From: Enterobacter soli ATCC BAA-2102
Lineage (GTDB): Bacteria; Pseudomonadota; Gammaproteobacteria; Enterobacterales; Enterobacteriaceae
Direction: 5' to 3'
NCBI RefSeq assembly: GCF_001654845.1
Contig: NZ_LXES01000040.1
Coordinates: 124,001-188,000 of the forward strand
Length of the DNA: 64,000 nucleotides
Position 1 is the first letter of the stretch. Every line of letters starts with the position of its first letter. A program made the translations under genes and the position numbers. This document shows positions 32,266 to 43,024 of the stretch, piece by piece. The notes under the pieces are model-generated. The model did no database searches, was not told the DNA's origin, and was given only the letters and a program-made list of their open reading frames with translations.

Positions 32266-32613
32266 ATGTTAGATTTGGATAGTATCGTTGCTGAAGAAAC
32301 CGAAGAGAACGATCTGGAAGAAGTAGTGATGGGCCTTATCATCAATTCCGGACAAGCACGCAGCCTGGCTTATGCCGCACTCAAACAGGCTAAGCAGGGC
32401 GATTTCGCCGCAGCGAAAACCATGATGGATCAGTCCCGTACCGCACTGAATGAAGCGCATCTTGTACAGACAAAGCTCATCGAAGGCGACCAGGGCGAAG
32501 GGAAAATGAAAGTGAGTCTGGTGCTGGTTCATGCCCAGGATCACCTGATGACCTCGATGCTGGCGCGCGAGCTGGTGGCTGAGTTAATCGAGCTTCACGA
32601 AAAAATGCACTAA
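32266..32613 (+). CDS. chbA: PTS N,N'-diacetylchitobiose transporter EIIA
   Basis: Cytosolic IIA subunit that passes phosphate from HPr to ChbB; a trimeric helical bundle of the lactose family. 115 residues. The phosphorylated histidine is probably H89 in LVHAQDHLM. The N-terminal 17 residues are acidic and differ from E. coli. AAGGAGC precedes the ATG. Confidence 0.96.
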   Translation: MLDLDSIVAEETEENDLEEVVMGLIINSGQARSLAYAALKQAKQGDFAAAKTMMDQSRTALNEAHLVQTKLIEGDQGEGKMKVSLVLVHAQDHLMTSMLARELVAELIELHEKMH

Positions 32614-32642
32614 GTCAGAGCCGTAAGCAGGAGGTCAGCACG

Positions 32643-33461
32643 ATGGAAATTAAAACCGCACTTGAGCAGCAACTGTTTAATGGCAAGAATTTTCACGTGG
32701 TTATTTACAACAAGACGGAGAGCGCCAGTGGCTTGCACCAGCATGACTACTACGAGTTCACTATTGTTCTGACCGGACGTTACTACCAGGAGATTAACGG
32801 TAAGCGTGTCCTGCTGGAGCGTGGTGATTTTGTCTTCCTGCCGATGGGTTCTTACCACCAGAGCTTTTACGAATTTGGCGCAACGCGGATCCTCAATGTC
32901 GGCGTCAGCAAACGCTTCTTTGAGAAACACTATCTGCCGCTGGTGCCGTTCTGCTTTGTGGCGTCGCAGGTGTATCGCGTTAAAAATGAGTTTATGACCT
33001 GGATAGAAACGGTCATAGCCTCGCTTAACTTCCGTGACAATGAGTTCGATGAGTTTATTGAAACGGTAACCTTTTACGTGATGAATCGCCTGCGCCACCA
33101 TCGTGAAGAGCAGCAAGTGATTGACGATATCCCACAGTGGTTACGTGGCACCGTTGAGCTTATGCACGATAAAGGCCAGTTCAGTGACAATGCGCTGGAG
33201 AATATGGTGACGCTGTCAGGAAAATCTCAGGAATATTTAACCCGGGCAACTCAGCGTTATTATCGTAAGACACCGGTGCAAATTATTAATGAGATCCGCA
33301 TTAACTTTGCCAAAAAACAGCTGGAAATTACCAACTACTCCGTAACCGACATTGCTTATGAGTCCGGCTACAGTAGTCCCAGCCTGTTTATTAAAACATT
33401 TAAAAAATTCACCTCATTCACGCCTAACAGTTACCGGAAAAGTTTGACGGTAATTAATTGA
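32643..33461 (+). CDS. chbR: Chitobiose operon regulator ChbR (AraC family)
   Basis: Dual regulator of chb: represses without inducer and, together with CRP, activates with phosphorylated chitobiose. It has an N-terminal cupin domain ([19 protein letters not shown]) and a C-terminal AraC/XylS helix-turn-helix domain (about 175-270) with [24 protein letters not shown]. 272 residues, a little shorter than E. coli ChbR. AGGAGG precedes the ATG; it lies within the operon between chbA and chbF. Confidence 0.95.
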   Translation: MEIKTALEQQLFNGKNFHVVIYNKTESASGLHQHDYYEFTIVLTGRYYQEINGKRVLLERGDFVFLPMGSYHQSFYEFGATRILNVGVSKRFFEKHYLPLVPFCFVASQVYRVKNEFMTWIETVIASLNFRDNEFDEFIETVTFYVMNRLRHHREEQQVIDDIPQWLRGTVELMHDKGQFSDNALENMVTLSGKSQEYLTRATQRYYRKTPVQIINEIRINFAKKQLEITNYSVTDIAYESGYSSPSLFIKTFKKFTSFTPNSYRKSLTVIN

Positions 33462-33572
33462 CTATCGGCGGTATTATCCGCCAGAAATATTGACGTAATT
33501 GCTTGCCCAAAATAGCGGGACGAGAGCGCTATACTTTGCAGGCGGTTAACCTGATACGTTAAGGGAGATATT

Positions 33573-34928
33573 ATGCAACAGAAATTAAAAGTCGTAACCA
33601 TTGGCGGCGGCAGCAGTTATACCCCGGAATTACTCGAAGGTTTTCTGAAACGTTATCATGAATTGCCGGTCAGCGAATTATGGCTGGTGGACGTAGAAGA
33701 AGGGCAAGAGAAGCTGAATATTATTTTCGAACTGTGCAAGCGCATGGTCGAAAAAGCGGGCGTACCGTTAACCGTGCATAAAACACTGGATCGCCGTCTG
33801 GCACTGAAAGATGCCGATTTCGTGACGACGCAGCTGCGAGTAGGCCAGCTGAAAGCCCGCGAACTGGACGAGCGCATCCCACTGAGCCACGGTTATCTGG
33901 GCCAGGAAACTAACGGTGCGGGCGGTCTGTTTAAAGGTCTGCGTACCATTCCGGTGATTTTCGACATCATCAAAGATGTGGAAGAAATTTGTCCGAAGGC
34001 GTGGGTGATTAACTTCACCAACCCGGCCGGCATGGTGACCGAAGCCGTCTATCGTCACACCGGTTTTAAACGCTTTATCGGCGTGTGTAACATTCCTATC
34101 GGCATGAAAATGTTTATCCGCGACGTGCTGGAACTGAGCGACAGCGACGATCTCTCCATCGATCTGTTCGGCCTGAACCACATGGTCTTTATCAAGGATG
34201 TGATTGTTAACGGTAAATCGCGCTTTGCTGAACTGCTCGACGGCGTAGCTTCCGGTCGCCTGACCGCGGCATCGGTTAAAAATATCTTCGATCTGCCGTT
34301 CAGTGAAGGGCTGATCCGTTCCCTGAACCTGCTGCCATGTTCGTATCTGCTTTATTACTTCAAGCAGAAAGAGATGCTGGCCATCGAAATGGGCGAGTAC
34401 TATAAAGGCGGAGCACGCGCGCAGGTCGTGCAGAAAGTTGAAAAACAACTGTTTGATTTGTACAAAGATCCAAACCTGAACGTGAAACCAAAAGAGCTGG
34501 AACAGCGCGGCGGGGCGTACTATTCAGATGCGGCCTGTGAAGTGATCAACGCTATCTACAACGACAAACAGGCCGAGCACTACGTCAACGTGCCGCACCA
34601 CGGACACATCGACAACATCCCGGCTGACTGGGCGGTTGAAATGACCTGCATCCTGGGTCGCGATGGCGCGAAACCGCATCCGCGTATCACTCACTTTGAT
34701 GACAAAGTGATGGGACTTATCCATACCATCAAAGGGTTTGAAGTGGCGGCAAGCAACGCGGCACTGAGCGGCGAGCTGAATGATGTCCTGCTGGCGCTGA
34801 ACCTGAGCCCGCTGGTGCATTCCGATCGTGACGCAGAACAGCTGGCGAGCGAGATGATCCTGGCGCATGAAAAATGGCTGCCAAACTTTGCTGCAACGGT
34901 TGAGAAACTGAAGTTCAACCACCGTTAA
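33573..34928 (+). CDS. chbF: 6-phospho-beta-glucosidase / monoacetylchitobiose-6-phosphate hydrolase (GH4)
   Basis: NAD- and Mn-dependent GH4 hydrolase that splits deacetylated chitobiose-6-phosphate inside the cell. The N-terminal dinucleotide-binding motif [18 protein letters not shown] is present, as are metal-site segments [16 protein letters not shown] and GVCNIPIG. 451 residues, equal to the E. coli enzyme. It follows chbR after 111 bases, where a TATACT box (33530-33535) could be an internal promoter; no good -35 is seen. Confidence 0.96.
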   Translation: MQQKLKVVTIGGGSSYTPELLEGFLKRYHELPVSELWLVDVEEGQEKLNIIFELCKRMVEKAGVPLTVHKTLDRRLALKDADFVTTQLRVGQLKARELDERIPLSHGYLGQETNGAGGLFKGLRTIPVIFDIIKDVEEICPKAWVINFTNPAGMVTEAVYRHTGFKRFIGVCNIPIGMKMFIRDVLELSDSDDLSIDLFGLNHMVFIKDVIVNGKSRFAELLDGVASGRLTAASVKNIFDLPFSEGLIRSLNLLPCSYLLYYFKQKEMLAIEMGEYYKGGARAQVVQKVEKQLFDLYKDPNLNVKPKELEQRGGAYYSDAACEVINAIYNDKQAEHYVNVPHHGHIDNIPADWAVEMTCILGRDGAKPHPRITHFDDKVMGLIHTIKGFEVAASNAALSGELNDVLLALNLSPLVHSDRDAEQLASEMILAHEKWLPNFAATVEKLKFNHR

Positions 34929-34939
34929 GAGGGAGAGCG

Positions 34940-35698
34940 ATGGAAAACCTGCTGATCGTAAATGCCGACGATTTTGGCCTGTCGAAAGGGCAGAACTACG
35001 GCATCATTGAAGCCTGTCGTCGGGGTGTGGTGACTTCGACCACGACGCTTGTCAACGGCGAGGCGGTTGACCATGCGGCAGCGCTGAGCAGTGAAGTTCC
35101 GGAGCTGGGCGTGGGGATGCATTTTGTCCTCACGCTCGGGATGCCGATTTCACCGATGCCGGGACTGACACGCGACGGACAGTTGGGTAAATGGATTTGG
35201 GAAATGGCCGAGCAGAATGCCTTGCCACTCGAGGAAATTACCCGTGAACTGGATTGTCAGTTCAACCGTTTTGTCGATCTCTTCGGTCGTGAGCCAACGC
35301 ACATTGATAGCCATCATCACGTGCATATGATCCCGGCAATTTTCCCGATTGTTGCGGATTTTGCCCAACGTAAAGGGGTGGCGATGCGCGTGGATCGTGA
35401 AGTGCAGGCGCTGCACGGGCTGTTGTTATCTTCTGCGGCAACGACCGACGGTTTCAGTAGCGCGTTTTACGGTGATGAAATTAGCGAAGCACTGTTTCTG
35501 AAAGTGCTGGATGATTCTGTCGCGCGCGGTGAACTCTCGGTAGAGGTGATGGCGCATCCTGCGTTTGTCGACAACATCGTGCGCAAGAGCGCCTACTGCT
35601 GGCCACGCCTGGCGGAGCTGGATGTCCTGACGTCGGCGTCGCTGAAATATGCGATTGCCGAGCGCGGGTATCGTCTGGGGACGTTCAGGGATCTGTGA
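34940..35698 (+). CDS. chbG: Chitooligosaccharide deacetylase ChbG
   Basis: Removes one acetyl group from chitobiose-6-phosphate, a step required both for induction through ChbR and for cleavage by ChbF. YdjC-family carbohydrate deacetylase with metal motifs [10 protein letters not shown] and [10 protein letters not shown]. 252 residues, similar to E. coli ChbG. Last gene of the operon, followed by a BIME repeat. Confidence 0.95.
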   Translation: MENLLIVNADDFGLSKGQNYGIIEACRRGVVTSTTTLVNGEAVDHAAALSSEVPELGVGMHFVLTLGMPISPMPGLTRDGQLGKWIWEMAEQNALPLEEITRELDCQFNRFVDLFGREPTHIDSHHHVHMIPAIFPIVADFAQRKGVAMRVDREVQALHGLLLSSAATTDGFSSAFYGDEISEALFLKVLDDSVARGELSVEVMAHPAFVDNIVRKSAYCWPRLAELDVLTSASLKYAIAERGYRLGTFRDL

Positions 35699-35706
35699 GT
35701 AAAAAA

Positions 35707-35784
35707 GCCCGGTGGCGGCTTCGCCTTACCGGGCCTACAAAACCAGTCGAAATGTTGGCCGGGTAAGCGCAAGCGCCACCCGGC
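35707..35784. repeat. BIME (paired REP elements) between chbG and katE
   Basis: Two REP hairpins, GCCCGGT...ACCGGGC (35707-35734) and GCCGGGT...ACCCGGC (35758-35784), are separated by CTACAAAACCAG and a short spacer, and the second is followed by TTTTTT. This is the full form of the element seen in part at 2441-2500. It lies between convergent chbG and katE and probably ends both transcripts. Confidence 0.88.
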
Positions 35785-35788
35785 TTTT

Positions 35789-38038
35789 TTACGCCGGTAT
35801 CCGGTCAATTTTACTGCTGCGCGACCACACGCGGTGCGCGGCAAGCAATTCAAACAGCTTCGTCGTAAATGCATCGTCGACGTTATCGCCTTCGACAATC
35901 CCTTCTTCGCCCTGATCTGCCACCTTTAACAACGCTTTAAACTGGCGCGCTTCGCCCGCAAGGGCGATGGGTTTCAGGTGCTTATAAGCTTCCAGCAGAT
36001 AATAAACGGCATCACCGTTGTTGAGCAGGCTGTTGATATCGCCACAAGGCACAATTACCGCATCCACGGTCAGGGAAGGCGCACCGGCAAAGGTTGCGGC
36101 AATTGGCAGCACTGAATCGTCATCGGCGTTCACTTCCCCCATACGAGAATAAAGTAGTTTAGCGTGCACGCCCTTCGTTTTGAGCGCCTGCATTATGCCC
36201 AGCACGTCGCTGGCACGTGTTTTGTCGTTCAGCAAGATAGCCACCACGCGACCCTTAATCGTGCCGCCTGGCACCGCATACAGGCTGAGGGATGGATCCT
36301 TCTTCAGCCCGTTGACGTCTTTTGGCGGTACGGCATTGCGCTGCTCGTCGCTCAGGGTAATGCCGAGCTTATCGGCAACGCCATGAGCCAACTGAACATC
36401 AATATGCGCCAGTTGGTCAACAACGCGCTCGCGGATGTAAGTTCGCACGACTTTGCTCAGTTCAAAGCTAAAGGCAGCGATAATATGTTGCTGCTCAATC
36501 GGGGTCTGGCTCTTCCAGAACAGGCGAGGATGCGCATAATATTCACCAAACGATGGGCTTCGCTCTCGGATTTTTGTCCCTTCAACACGCTCCGGATAAG
36601 ACTCAAAACCGCCGCGTTGCGGGCCCGGTGGGGTTTCACGCGGCCAGTTATCGTTGATTGAATTTGGCTCATAGTTCGCCGGATTAGTATCGATATCCTG
36701 GCGATGCATCCCGTCACGCTGGAAATTATGATACGGGCAGGTCGGCCGGTTAATCGGGGTCTCGTGGAAATTCGGCCCGCCAAGACGGCTGATTTGGGTA
36801 TCGGTATAAGAGAACAGACGCCCCTGTAACAGAGGATCATGGGTGAAATCGAGTCCGGGGACGATATGCCCTGGGTGGAATGCCGCCTGTTCGTTCTCGG
36901 CAAAGAAATTGTCCGGGTTGCGATTGAGCACCATTTTGCCGACCAGTTGCACCGGAACCAGCTCCTCGGGAATAAGCTTGGTCGGATCCAGCAGATCGAA
37001 ATCGAATTTGAATTCGTCCTCTTCCGAGATCAGTTGAAGTCCAAGCTCGTATTCCGGGTAATCTCCCGCTTCGATGGATTCCCACAGTTCACGGCGGTGG
37101 AAGTCCGGATCACGCCCGGTCAGCTTTTGGGCTTCATCCCACACCAGTGAGGCTTTGCCCGCAACAGGCTTCCAGTGAAAGCGCACAAAGGTGGCTTTAC
37201 CTTCGGCGTTAATCAGGCGGAAGGTGTGAATACCAAACCCTTCCATCGTGCGCAAGCTTCGAGGAATGCCTCTGTCCGACATTGCCCACATGACGTTGTG
37301 CAGCGTTTCGGGTTGCAGAGAGACGTAATCCCAGAACGTATCGTGCGCGCTTTGTCCCTGCGGTATGGCCCAGTGGGGCTCAGGTTTTACCGCATGGACA
37401 AAGTCAGGAAATTTATGCGCATCCTGAATGAAGAATATCGGGGTGTTATTGCCAACCAGATCGAAAATGCCCTCGTCGGTGTAAAACTTGGTCGCGAACC
37501 CGCGGATATCGCGCACCGTGTCTGCTGAACCTGCGCCACCCTGAACGGTGGAGAAACGGACAAACACTGGCGTGATTTTTTCCGGGTCGGAAAGAAAGCC
37601 CGCTTTGGTGATCGCTTTCAGGCTTTTATAGGGCTGGAAATATCCATGTGCAGCGGAACCGCGAGCGTGAACAATCCGCTCCGGGATCCGCTCGTGGTCG
37701 AAATGGGTTATTTTCTCCCGCAGGATAAAGTCCTCCAGCAGGGTTGGCCCACGCGTCCCTGCGCGCAGGGAGTTCTGGTCATCGGCGATACGTACCCCCT
37801 GATTGGTGGTGAGGGCAAAGTCTTCGCCGTTTTTGCGCTGAGCGTTAAGCGATTTCAGCTTCTCATTCCCCGTATCCGGGGATTTCAGACTTCCTGATGC
37901 CGTAGGTTGTTCGCCTGGGGCTGAAAGGCCGGGGGAAGGTTGATGCGACCCATCCGCAGGTGCGAGTGAGTCCATGCCCGGTTGAGATTCTTCAGTGCCA
38001 TGAATGGGTGATTGATGTGTTTTATCTTTGTTCGACAT
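35789..38038 (-). CDS. katE: Catalase HPII
   Basis: Large-subunit monofunctional catalase, sigma-S controlled in E. coli, with a modified heme d. The 749-residue product has a long N-terminal arm, the heme pocket histidine in [10 protein letters not shown], the distal asparagine in NNTPIFF and the proximal tyrosine in [16 protein letters not shown]-terminal flavodoxin-like (DJ-1/PfpI type) domain spans about 595-745. Length is close to the 753 of E. coli. Divergent from cedA. Confidence 0.97.
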   Translation of the reverse strand: MSNKDKTHQSPIHGTEESQPGMDSLAPADGSHQPSPGLSAPGEQPTASGSLKSPDTGNEKLKSLNAQRKNGEDFALTTNQGVRIADDQNSLRAGTRGPTLLEDFILREKITHFDHERIPERIVHARGSAAHGYFQPYKSLKAITKAGFLSDPEKITPVFVRFSTVQGGAGSADTVRDIRGFATKFYTDEGIFDLVGNNTPIFFIQDAHKFPDFVHAVKPEPHWAIPQGQSAHDTFWDYVSLQPETLHNVMWAMSDRGIPRSLRTMEGFGIHTFRLINAEGKATFVRFHWKPVAGKASLVWDEAQKLTGRDPDFHRRELWESIEAGDYPEYELGLQLISEEDEFKFDFDLLDPTKLIPEELVPVQLVGKMVLNRNPDNFFAENEQAAFHPGHIVPGLDFTHDPLLQGRLFSYTDTQISRLGGPNFHETPINRPTCPYHNFQRDGMHRQDIDTNPANYEPNSINDNWPRETPPGPQRGGFESYPERVEGTKIRERSPSFGEYYAHPRLFWKSQTPIEQQHIIAAFSFELSKVVRTYIRERVVDQLAHIDVQLAHGVADKLGITLSDEQRNAVPPKDVNGLKKDPSLSLYAVPGGTIKGRVVAILLNDKTRASDVLGIMQALKTKGVHAKLLYSRMGEVNADDDSVLPIAATFAGAPSLTVDAVIVPCGDINSLLNNGDAVYYLLEAYKHLKPIALAGEARQFKALLKVADQGEEGIVEGDNVDDAFTTKLFELLAAHRVWSRSSKIDRIPA

Positions 38039-38241
38039 TGCACGCGTCTCCTTTATTCATTGCTAAAAACCTTATTAAGGGTAGAACAATGTGATGAGGT
38101 GGCTGGCGAACTCAGAGTTTTCAGATGCTATTGTTAACGAAAGAAGCGGCGTAAAGCATGGAAGGCGCGACGCGTGGGGGAAGGATCGGCTATCATAGAA
38201 TTTTCCTGTTTCCAGAATTTGCTTTAGTGAACCAGTCTCTT

Positions 38242-38481
38242 ATGAAACCTCTTCGTCAACAAAACCGCCAGGTTATTAGCTATGTGCCCCGCGTTGAACC
38301 CGCTCCGCCTGACCATGCTCTGAAAGTGGATGGTTTTCGCGATGTCTGGCAGCTACGGGGTAAATACGTGGCCTTTGTGCTGATCGGCGAACACTTCCGT
38401 CGTTCCCCTGCGTTTACGGTGCCGGAATCGGCGCAGCGCTGGGCGGTACAGACCCGCCAGGATGAAGAGGTTGAAGAATAA
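38242..38481 (+). CDS. cedA: Cell division activator CedA
   Basis: Small basic DNA-binding protein that in E. coli relieves division arrest caused by over-replication (dnaAcos) and has been found to bind RNA polymerase. 79 residues with the conserved FRDVWQLRGKYVAFVL and SPAFTVPESAQRWA segments. The start at MKPLRQQNRQ is chosen from the family; the frame is open further upstream to 38158. Followed by a terminator. Confidence 0.93.
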   Translation: MKPLRQQNRQVISYVPRVEPAPPDHALKVDGFRDVWQLRGKYVAFVLIGEHFRRSPAFTVPESAQRWAVQTRQDEEVEE

Positions 38482-38488
38482 CAGCTAT

Positions 38489-38516
38489 AAAAAAACCGCC
38501 ATCAGGCGGTTTTTTT
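38489..38516. terminator. Bidirectional terminator between cedA and tcyP
   Basis: AAAAAACCGCC-ATCA-GGCGGTTTTTTT: symmetric stem with an A tract on one side and a T tract on the other, serving both converging genes. Confidence 0.93.
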
Positions 38517-38529
38517 AATTCAGCAGTGA

Positions 38530-39921
38530 TTAACGGTGCGCCAGTTCCACGTCGTCTTCACTTTCCAGAACCGCTTTGTCAGTCTGCTTCAGCCACTGAC
38601 TGGTCAGCGTACCCGCGGTCATGGAGCCGCTCACGTTCAGTGCGGTACGGCCCATATCAATCAACGGCTCGACGGAAATCAGCAGCGCAACCAGAGTGAC
38701 CGGCAGACCCAGCGCAGGCAGTACGATCAGCGCGGCGAAGGTAGCACCACCGCCCACACCAGCAACACCTGCGGAGCTCACGGTGACAATGCCCACAAGC
38801 GTTGCAATCCACACGGGGTCGAGCGGGTTGATACCCACAGTAGGGGCAACCATCACAGCCAGCATTGCCGGGTACAGGCCTGCACAACCGTTCTGACCAA
38901 TGGTGGCGCCAAAGGACGCAGAGAAGCTGGCGATAGATTCAGGCACACCCAGACGACGGGTTTGCGCTTCAACGTTCAGCGGAATGGATGCTGCGCTGGA
39001 ACGGCTGGTAAAGGCAAATGTCAGTACCGGCCATACTTTGCGGAAGTATTTCAGCGGGCTAACGCCGTTCACACCCAGCAGGATGCCATGCACCACGAAC
39101 ATGATGCCCAGACCCAGGTAAGAGGCAACCACAAAGCTACCCAGCTTAATGATGTCCTGCAAGTTAGAGCCAGCAACGACTTTGGTCATCAGGGCCAGTA
39201 CACCGTAAGGCGTTAACTGCATTACCAGACGCACCAGCTTCATGACCCAGCTTTGCAGGGTATCGATAGCCGTCAGAACGCGTTCACCTTTCGGGGCATC
39301 GTCTTTCAGCAGCTTCAGCGCTGCCACACCCAGGAATGCCGCGAAGATAACCACGCTGATAATAGAGGTTGGGTTCGCACCGGTCAGGTCAGCAAACGGG
39401 TTCTTCGGAATGAAGGAGAGCACCATTTGTGGCACAGTCAGGTCGGCGACTTTACCTACGTAGTTAGACTGAATGGCCGCCAGACGCGCGGTTTCAGCAG
39501 AGCCTTGCACCAGACCTTCTGCGGTCAGACCAAACAGGTTGGTTACCAGAACGCCCACCAGTGCGGCAATCAGCGTAGTGAACAGCAGCGTACCGATGGT
39601 CAGGAAGCTGATTTTACCTAACTGAGTGGCGTTATGCAGACGTGCAACCGCACTCAGAATGGAAGCAAACACCAGCGGCATCACGATCATCTGTAGCAGC
39701 TGTACGTAGCCGTTACCCACGATGTTGAACCACTGAATAGAGTCCTTCAGTACCGGATTATCTGAGCCATAAATAGCCTGTAATACCAGACCAAATACGA
39801 CCCCCATACCCAGACCGACCAGTACTTTCTTCGCCAGGCTCCACTGTTTGTGACGCGCCTGAGCCAGAAGCAATAGCAAAATAGCGAACACAACGACGTT
39901 CGCGATGAGTGGAAAGTTCAT
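38530..39921 (-). CDS. tcyP: L-cystine/cysteine symporter TcyP
   Basis: Inner-membrane uptake system for cystine, formerly YdjN, of the dicarboxylate/amino acid:cation symporter (DAACS) family; CysB-dependent in E. coli. 463 residues, with nearly every position shared with E. coli TcyP. About eight membrane helices with re-entrant loops; conserved [11 protein letters not shown] and [16 protein letters not shown] motifs line the substrate site. Its terminator is shared with cedA. Confidence 0.97.
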   Translation of the reverse strand: MNFPLIANVVVFAILLLLLAQARHKQWSLAKKVLVGLGMGVVFGLVLQAIYGSDNPVLKDSIQWFNIVGNGYVQLLQMIVMPLVFASILSAVARLHNATQLGKISFLTIGTLLFTTLIAALVGVLVTNLFGLTAEGLVQGSAETARLAAIQSNYVGKVADLTVPQMVLSFIPKNPFADLTGANPTSIISVVIFAAFLGVAALKLLKDDAPKGERVLTAIDTLQSWVMKLVRLVMQLTPYGVLALMTKVVAGSNLQDIIKLGSFVVASYLGLGIMFVVHGILLGVNGVSPLKYFRKVWPVLTFAFTSRSSAASIPLNVEAQTRRLGVPESIASFSASFGATIGQNGCAGLYPAMLAVMVAPTVGINPLDPVWIATLVGIVTVSSAGVAGVGGGATFAALIVLPALGLPVTLVALLISVEPLIDMGRTALNVSGSMTAGTLTSQWLKQTDKAVLESEDDVELAHR

Positions 39922-40047
39922 CCCCGTTCTCCTGATTTATTATGTGGTCGGTTTTACCGAACCTGTTGGCGCAAGGTTAGCAGAAGTGTGATGTAGCGCT
40001 TATATCCAAATGGAATGGGTTATGACAAATACGCTTATTTTGCGGCT

Positions 40048-40638
40048 TTAATGTTCTATTTGATGATTAATAAATCGATTGAACTGAAATTGCAGCGAAT
40101 TGATCATCTGGGAAGACCAGCGAACTGCACCATTTTCGGGCAAGGTTTGCGGCATCCACACGGCATAGGCAAAAAGCGCCATACATAAAACGCGCTCCAG
40201 CTGGTTACCTTTCTGTGGTGCCAGAATCGGCAGGCGGAACCGCCAGCGGCACGGCCACAGTAACGGCACACCCGCAGGGGTCAGCATATCGGCGAGAATA
40301 TGGCTCAGATAGCCGAGCACCATGCCCTGAATGGCATCTGCGGGCACAATCCAGCTTTCAGGAACCTTTAAATAGAAGAGGGTCAACAGACCAAACACGG
40401 CCAGCAGGCTGTGAGTGAATCCCCGGTGACCAAACGCCCGGGCGATGGGTTTGGAAAACCACTTCAACCGCTGTCCAAGAAATGATTTAGGGTGATCAAT
40501 ATCGGGTAACAGGCAGGTGAGCACCGCTGAAGGCACAATATGCCACCAGTCACCCTGGGCCAGCACGGGCGTTAGCTCAGCGTTTTTGGCAAACACTGCG
40601 CAAGCAATAGAAAAAAGCAGGTGGCCTTCCGCCGTCAT
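40048..40638 (-). CDS. ydjM: LexA-regulated inner-membrane protein YdjM
   Basis: Predicted metal-dependent hydrolase of the YdjM/LexA-induced DUF457 family, 196 residues with about four membrane segments. Conserved acidic and histidine motifs: LLPDIDHPKS, FGHRGFTHS and GYLSHILADMLTPAG. Biochemical function is unknown. The gene is SOS-induced in E. coli and here has a LexA box just upstream. Confidence 0.93.
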   Translation of the reverse strand: MTAEGHLLFSIACAVFAKNAELTPVLAQGDWWHIVPSAVLTCLLPDIDHPKSFLGQRLKWFSKPIARAFGHRGFTHSLLAVFGLLTLFYLKVPESWIVPADAIQGMVLGYLSHILADMLTPAGVPLLWPCRWRFRLPILAPQKGNQLERVLCMALFAYAVWMPQTLPENGAVRWSSQMINSLQFQFNRFINHQIEH

Positions 40639-40654
40639 GATAAAACCCAGGAAA

Positions 40655-40688
40655 CTGTCAATTCATACAGTATAGGGTTTTTATACAG
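40655..40688. promoter_or_regulatory. LexA box(es) of ydjM
   Basis: CTGTCAATTCATACAG (40655-40670) has the exact CTG-N10-CAG core. A second, imperfect element TAG-N10-CAG follows at 40673-40688. Two LexA sites are known upstream of ydjM in E. coli. Confidence 0.88.
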
Positions 40689-40732
40689 TGGGCGGAAGAG
40701 GTGACGGTGTAACTCTTTGTCACAAAACTACG

Positions 40733-41494
40733 TTAACGCGCGAGCCAGCCACCATCAACGGCTAAGGTGTGGCCATTAATGTAGTCTGATGCCGGTGATG
40801 CCAGGAATACCACCGGGCCTTGCAGATCGTCGGGCAATCCCCATCGCCCCGCAGGTATACGGTCCAGGATCGCCTGGCTGCGTTGCTCATCATCACGTAA
40901 CTGCTGCGTATTGTTGGTGGCCATATAACCTGGCGCAATGGCATTGACGTTAATCCCCTGAGCCGCCCATTCGTTTGCCAGGAGGCGAGTGATGCCAAGC
41001 ACGCCGCTTTTCGAGGCCGTATAAGAGGGAACACGGATGCCGCCCTGGAACGAGAGCATGGAGGCAATGTTGATGATTTTACCGCCCTGGCCCTGGGCAA
41101 TAAACTGCCGGGCGACCGCCTGAGAAAGGAAGAAGACTGATTTCAGATTCAGGTCAACGACCTCGTCCCAGTCTTTTTCACTGAAGGAAAGCGCGTCTTC
41201 ACGGCGGATGGTGCCCGCGTTATTCACCAGAATATCGACGCGCCCCATCTCTGCAACCGCTTTCGCGACGACGTCATGGAGACTTTCCTGCTTGCCGAGG
41301 TCGGCCCGGATCGCCAAAAAACGTCTGCCGAGGCCGGTGACCCGGGCGGCCGTTTCTTCAGGAATTTTTCGGTTTACCCCCACGATATCGCACCCGGCCT
41401 GAGCCAGGGCAACGGCCATGCCTTGTCCAAGCCCGGTATCGCACCCGGTGACGATGGCCACTTTTCCAGAAAGAGTGAAGGTATCCAGTATCAT
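40733..41494 (-). CDS. kduD: 2-dehydro-3-deoxy-D-gluconate 5-dehydrogenase (KduD)
   Basis: Short-chain dehydrogenase that interconverts 2,5-diketo-3-deoxygluconate and KDG in pectin/hexuronate breakdown. The 253-residue product is very similar to E. coli KduD: cofactor motif TGCDTGLGQG, NNAG, catalytic S and YxxxK in IASMLSFQGG and PSYTASKSG. The start at MILDTFTLSG is chosen by family; the open frame to 41533 is longer. It is alone between ydjM and hxpB, where E. coli has no gene, and not beside kduI. A KdgR-like site lies upstream, which supports a role in uronate metabolism. Confidence 0.9.
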   Translation of the reverse strand: MILDTFTLSGKVAIVTGCDTGLGQGMAVALAQAGCDIVGVNRKIPEETAARVTGLGRRFLAIRADLGKQESLHDVVAKAVAEMGRVDILVNNAGTIRREDALSFSEKDWDEVVDLNLKSVFFLSQAVARQFIAQGQGGKIINIASMLSFQGGIRVPSYTASKSGVLGITRLLANEWAAQGINVNAIAPGYMATNNTQQLRDDEQRSQAILDRIPAGRWGLPDDLQGPVVFLASPASDYINGHTLAVDGGWLAR

Positions 41495-41565
41495 ACGTGC
41501 CTCAGAAGTAGGGTTATTGTCGTTCTGACCCAAGAATAGGAGGCAATAAGCAGAAAAGCAAATAA

Positions 41566-41584
41566 AATGAAACGATGTTTTATT
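41566..41584. promoter_or_regulatory. KdgR-like operator upstream of kduD
   Basis: AATGAAACGATGTTTTATT is an imperfect palindrome close to the KdgR operator as I remember it (AATGAAAC...GTTTCATT). It lies about 70 bases upstream of the kduD start, within an AT-rich stretch suitable for a promoter. KdgR represses pectin and KDG catabolic genes in enterobacteria. Confidence 0.6.
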
Positions 41585-41630
41585 TTTTGATTTGCAAATT
41601 CAGGCAGCGGGTGCTGCCTGAGGAAATGCG

Positions 41631-42302
41631 TTATATACCGCGCAGGTGTTGCACGGTCAGGTCGGTCAGTGAGGCAAGTTTAACGTCAGCAAGCGCAAAG
41701 CGCGGATCATGCTGGCCTTCTTCGGCAGGGACGACAATTGAGCGCATCCGCGCAGCCTTTGATGCCACCATGCCGTTAACGGAATCTTCCAGCGCAACGC
41801 AGGTGAGAGGATCAAGCCCAAGCTTCGCGGCGCAGTCCATGTAGACCTGCGGATGCGGCTTGCTGTAAGGGAGGTTTTCTGCCGATGCCAGCGCATCAAA
41901 GCTGTCACGCAGCTCGAACATGGTCAGCACTTTTTCCAGCATATGCAGCGGAGAAGCCGAAGCCAGCCCAACCTTAAGGCCTTGCGCTTTGCACAGGGCG
42001 ATTGCGTCACGCACGCCAGGCAACAACGGGCGATTCTCTTCCACTAGCGTAATAGCGCGATTGATGATGCGCGCAGTCACTTCGTCGCGGCCAGGCCCAA
42101 CCCACGGCTGGTGGGCGTACCAAAGTTCAACCACCATATCGATGCGTAACCCCAGCGTATCGGGGAGTTCGTTACGGCGACGAATGTCCACGCCAAGGCT
42201 GGCCATAACATCCAGTTCTGCACGATCCCACAGCGGCTCGGAATCAATAAGTAATCCATCCATGTCAAAAATAGCGGCAAGAATTTGGCGCGGTGTCGAC
42301 AT
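41631..42302 (-). CDS. hxpB: Hexitol/2-deoxyglucose-6-phosphatase HxpB (YniC)
   Basis: HAD-superfamily phosphatase acting on sugar phosphates such as 2-deoxyglucose-6-phosphate, mannitol-1-phosphate and sorbitol-6-phosphate in E. coli. Motif I is FDMDGLLIDSE with nucleophile D13 and D15, and later motifs are SASPLHML and VALEDSVNGM. 223 residues from the ATG at 42302, which follows AAGGAGAA; a GTG one codon earlier is less likely. Formerly yniC. Confidence 0.94.
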   Translation of the reverse strand: MSTPRQILAAIFDMDGLLIDSEPLWDRAELDVMASLGVDIRRRNELPDTLGLRIDMVVELWYAHQPWVGPGRDEVTARIINRAITLVEENRPLLPGVRDAIALCKAQGLKVGLASASPLHMLEKVLTMFELRDSFDALASAENLPYSKPHPQVYMDCAAKLGLDPLTCVALEDSVNGMVASKAARMRSIVVPAEEGQHDPRFALADVKLASLTDLTVQHLRGI

Positions 42303-42451
42303 CACAACTTCTCCTTAATTCAGGGTGTACGACAGACGATAAGTGCTAAGTGCAGTCTGCAATTTAGCATATTGCCTTTAAAGAGCGGGCGAAAATGATG
42401 TGCAGCAGGTAGACTTAGGCACAAATAACGCGTCTTTTGGAAGGGGAACTG

Positions 42452-42988
42452 ATGACGTATCAACAAGCTGGACGCATTGCTGTCTTAAAACGTATTGCCG
42501 GGTGGGTGATCTTTATTCCGGCCGTGATTTCCACGCTGATTTCCGTACTTAAGTTTATGTACGATCACAGCGAAAAACAGCCGGGTATCAATGCGGTAAT
42601 GCTTGATTTTGCGCATGTCATGATTGAAATGATGCGTTTTAATACGCCTTTTTTAAACTTCTTCTGGTTCAACTCACCAACGCCCGATTTTCACCAGAAG
42701 CTCAATGTCGGCTTCTGGATAATCTATGCGCTGATCTTTGTCGCAATGGCGCTCCAGGCGTCGGGTGCCAGAATGAGTCGCCAGACGCGTTTTTTGCGTG
42801 AAGGTGTGGAAGACCAACTGATCCTGGAGCAGGCGAAAGGGGCGGAAGGATTGAGCCGCGAGCAGATTGAGTCCCGCATCGTGGTTCCGCGTCACACCAT
42901 TTTCCTACAGATTTTTCCGCTCTACGTCCTGCCGGTGATAATTATCGTGGCCGGATATTTCTTCTTCTCGTTACTCGGTTTCATATAA
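42452..42988 (+). CDS. yniB: YniB family membrane protein
   Basis: Inner-membrane protein of 178 residues and unknown function, close to E. coli YniB. Three hydrophobic segments (about 17-38, 86-106 and 150-175) flank a charged loop with LREGVEDQLILEQAKGAEGLS. AAGGGGAA precedes the ATG at 42452; the ATG at 42437 is too far upstream of the family start. Divergent from hxpB. Confidence 0.92.
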   Translation: MTYQQAGRIAVLKRIAGWVIFIPAVISTLISVLKFMYDHSEKQPGINAVMLDFAHVMIEMMRFNTPFLNFFWFNSPTPDFHQKLNVGFWIIYALIFVAMALQASGARMSRQTRFLREGVEDQLILEQAKGAEGLSREQIESRIVVPRHTIFLQIFPLYVLPVIIIVAGYFFFSLLGFI

Positions 42989-43024
42989 GAACAAACGGGT
43001 GGCATCTGGCCACCCGTTCCTGTC

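Noticed and set aside
33503..33535. Possible promoter TTGCCC...TATACT before chbF
   Set aside because: The spacing of 21 bases is too long for a normal promoter; kept only as a remark under chbF.
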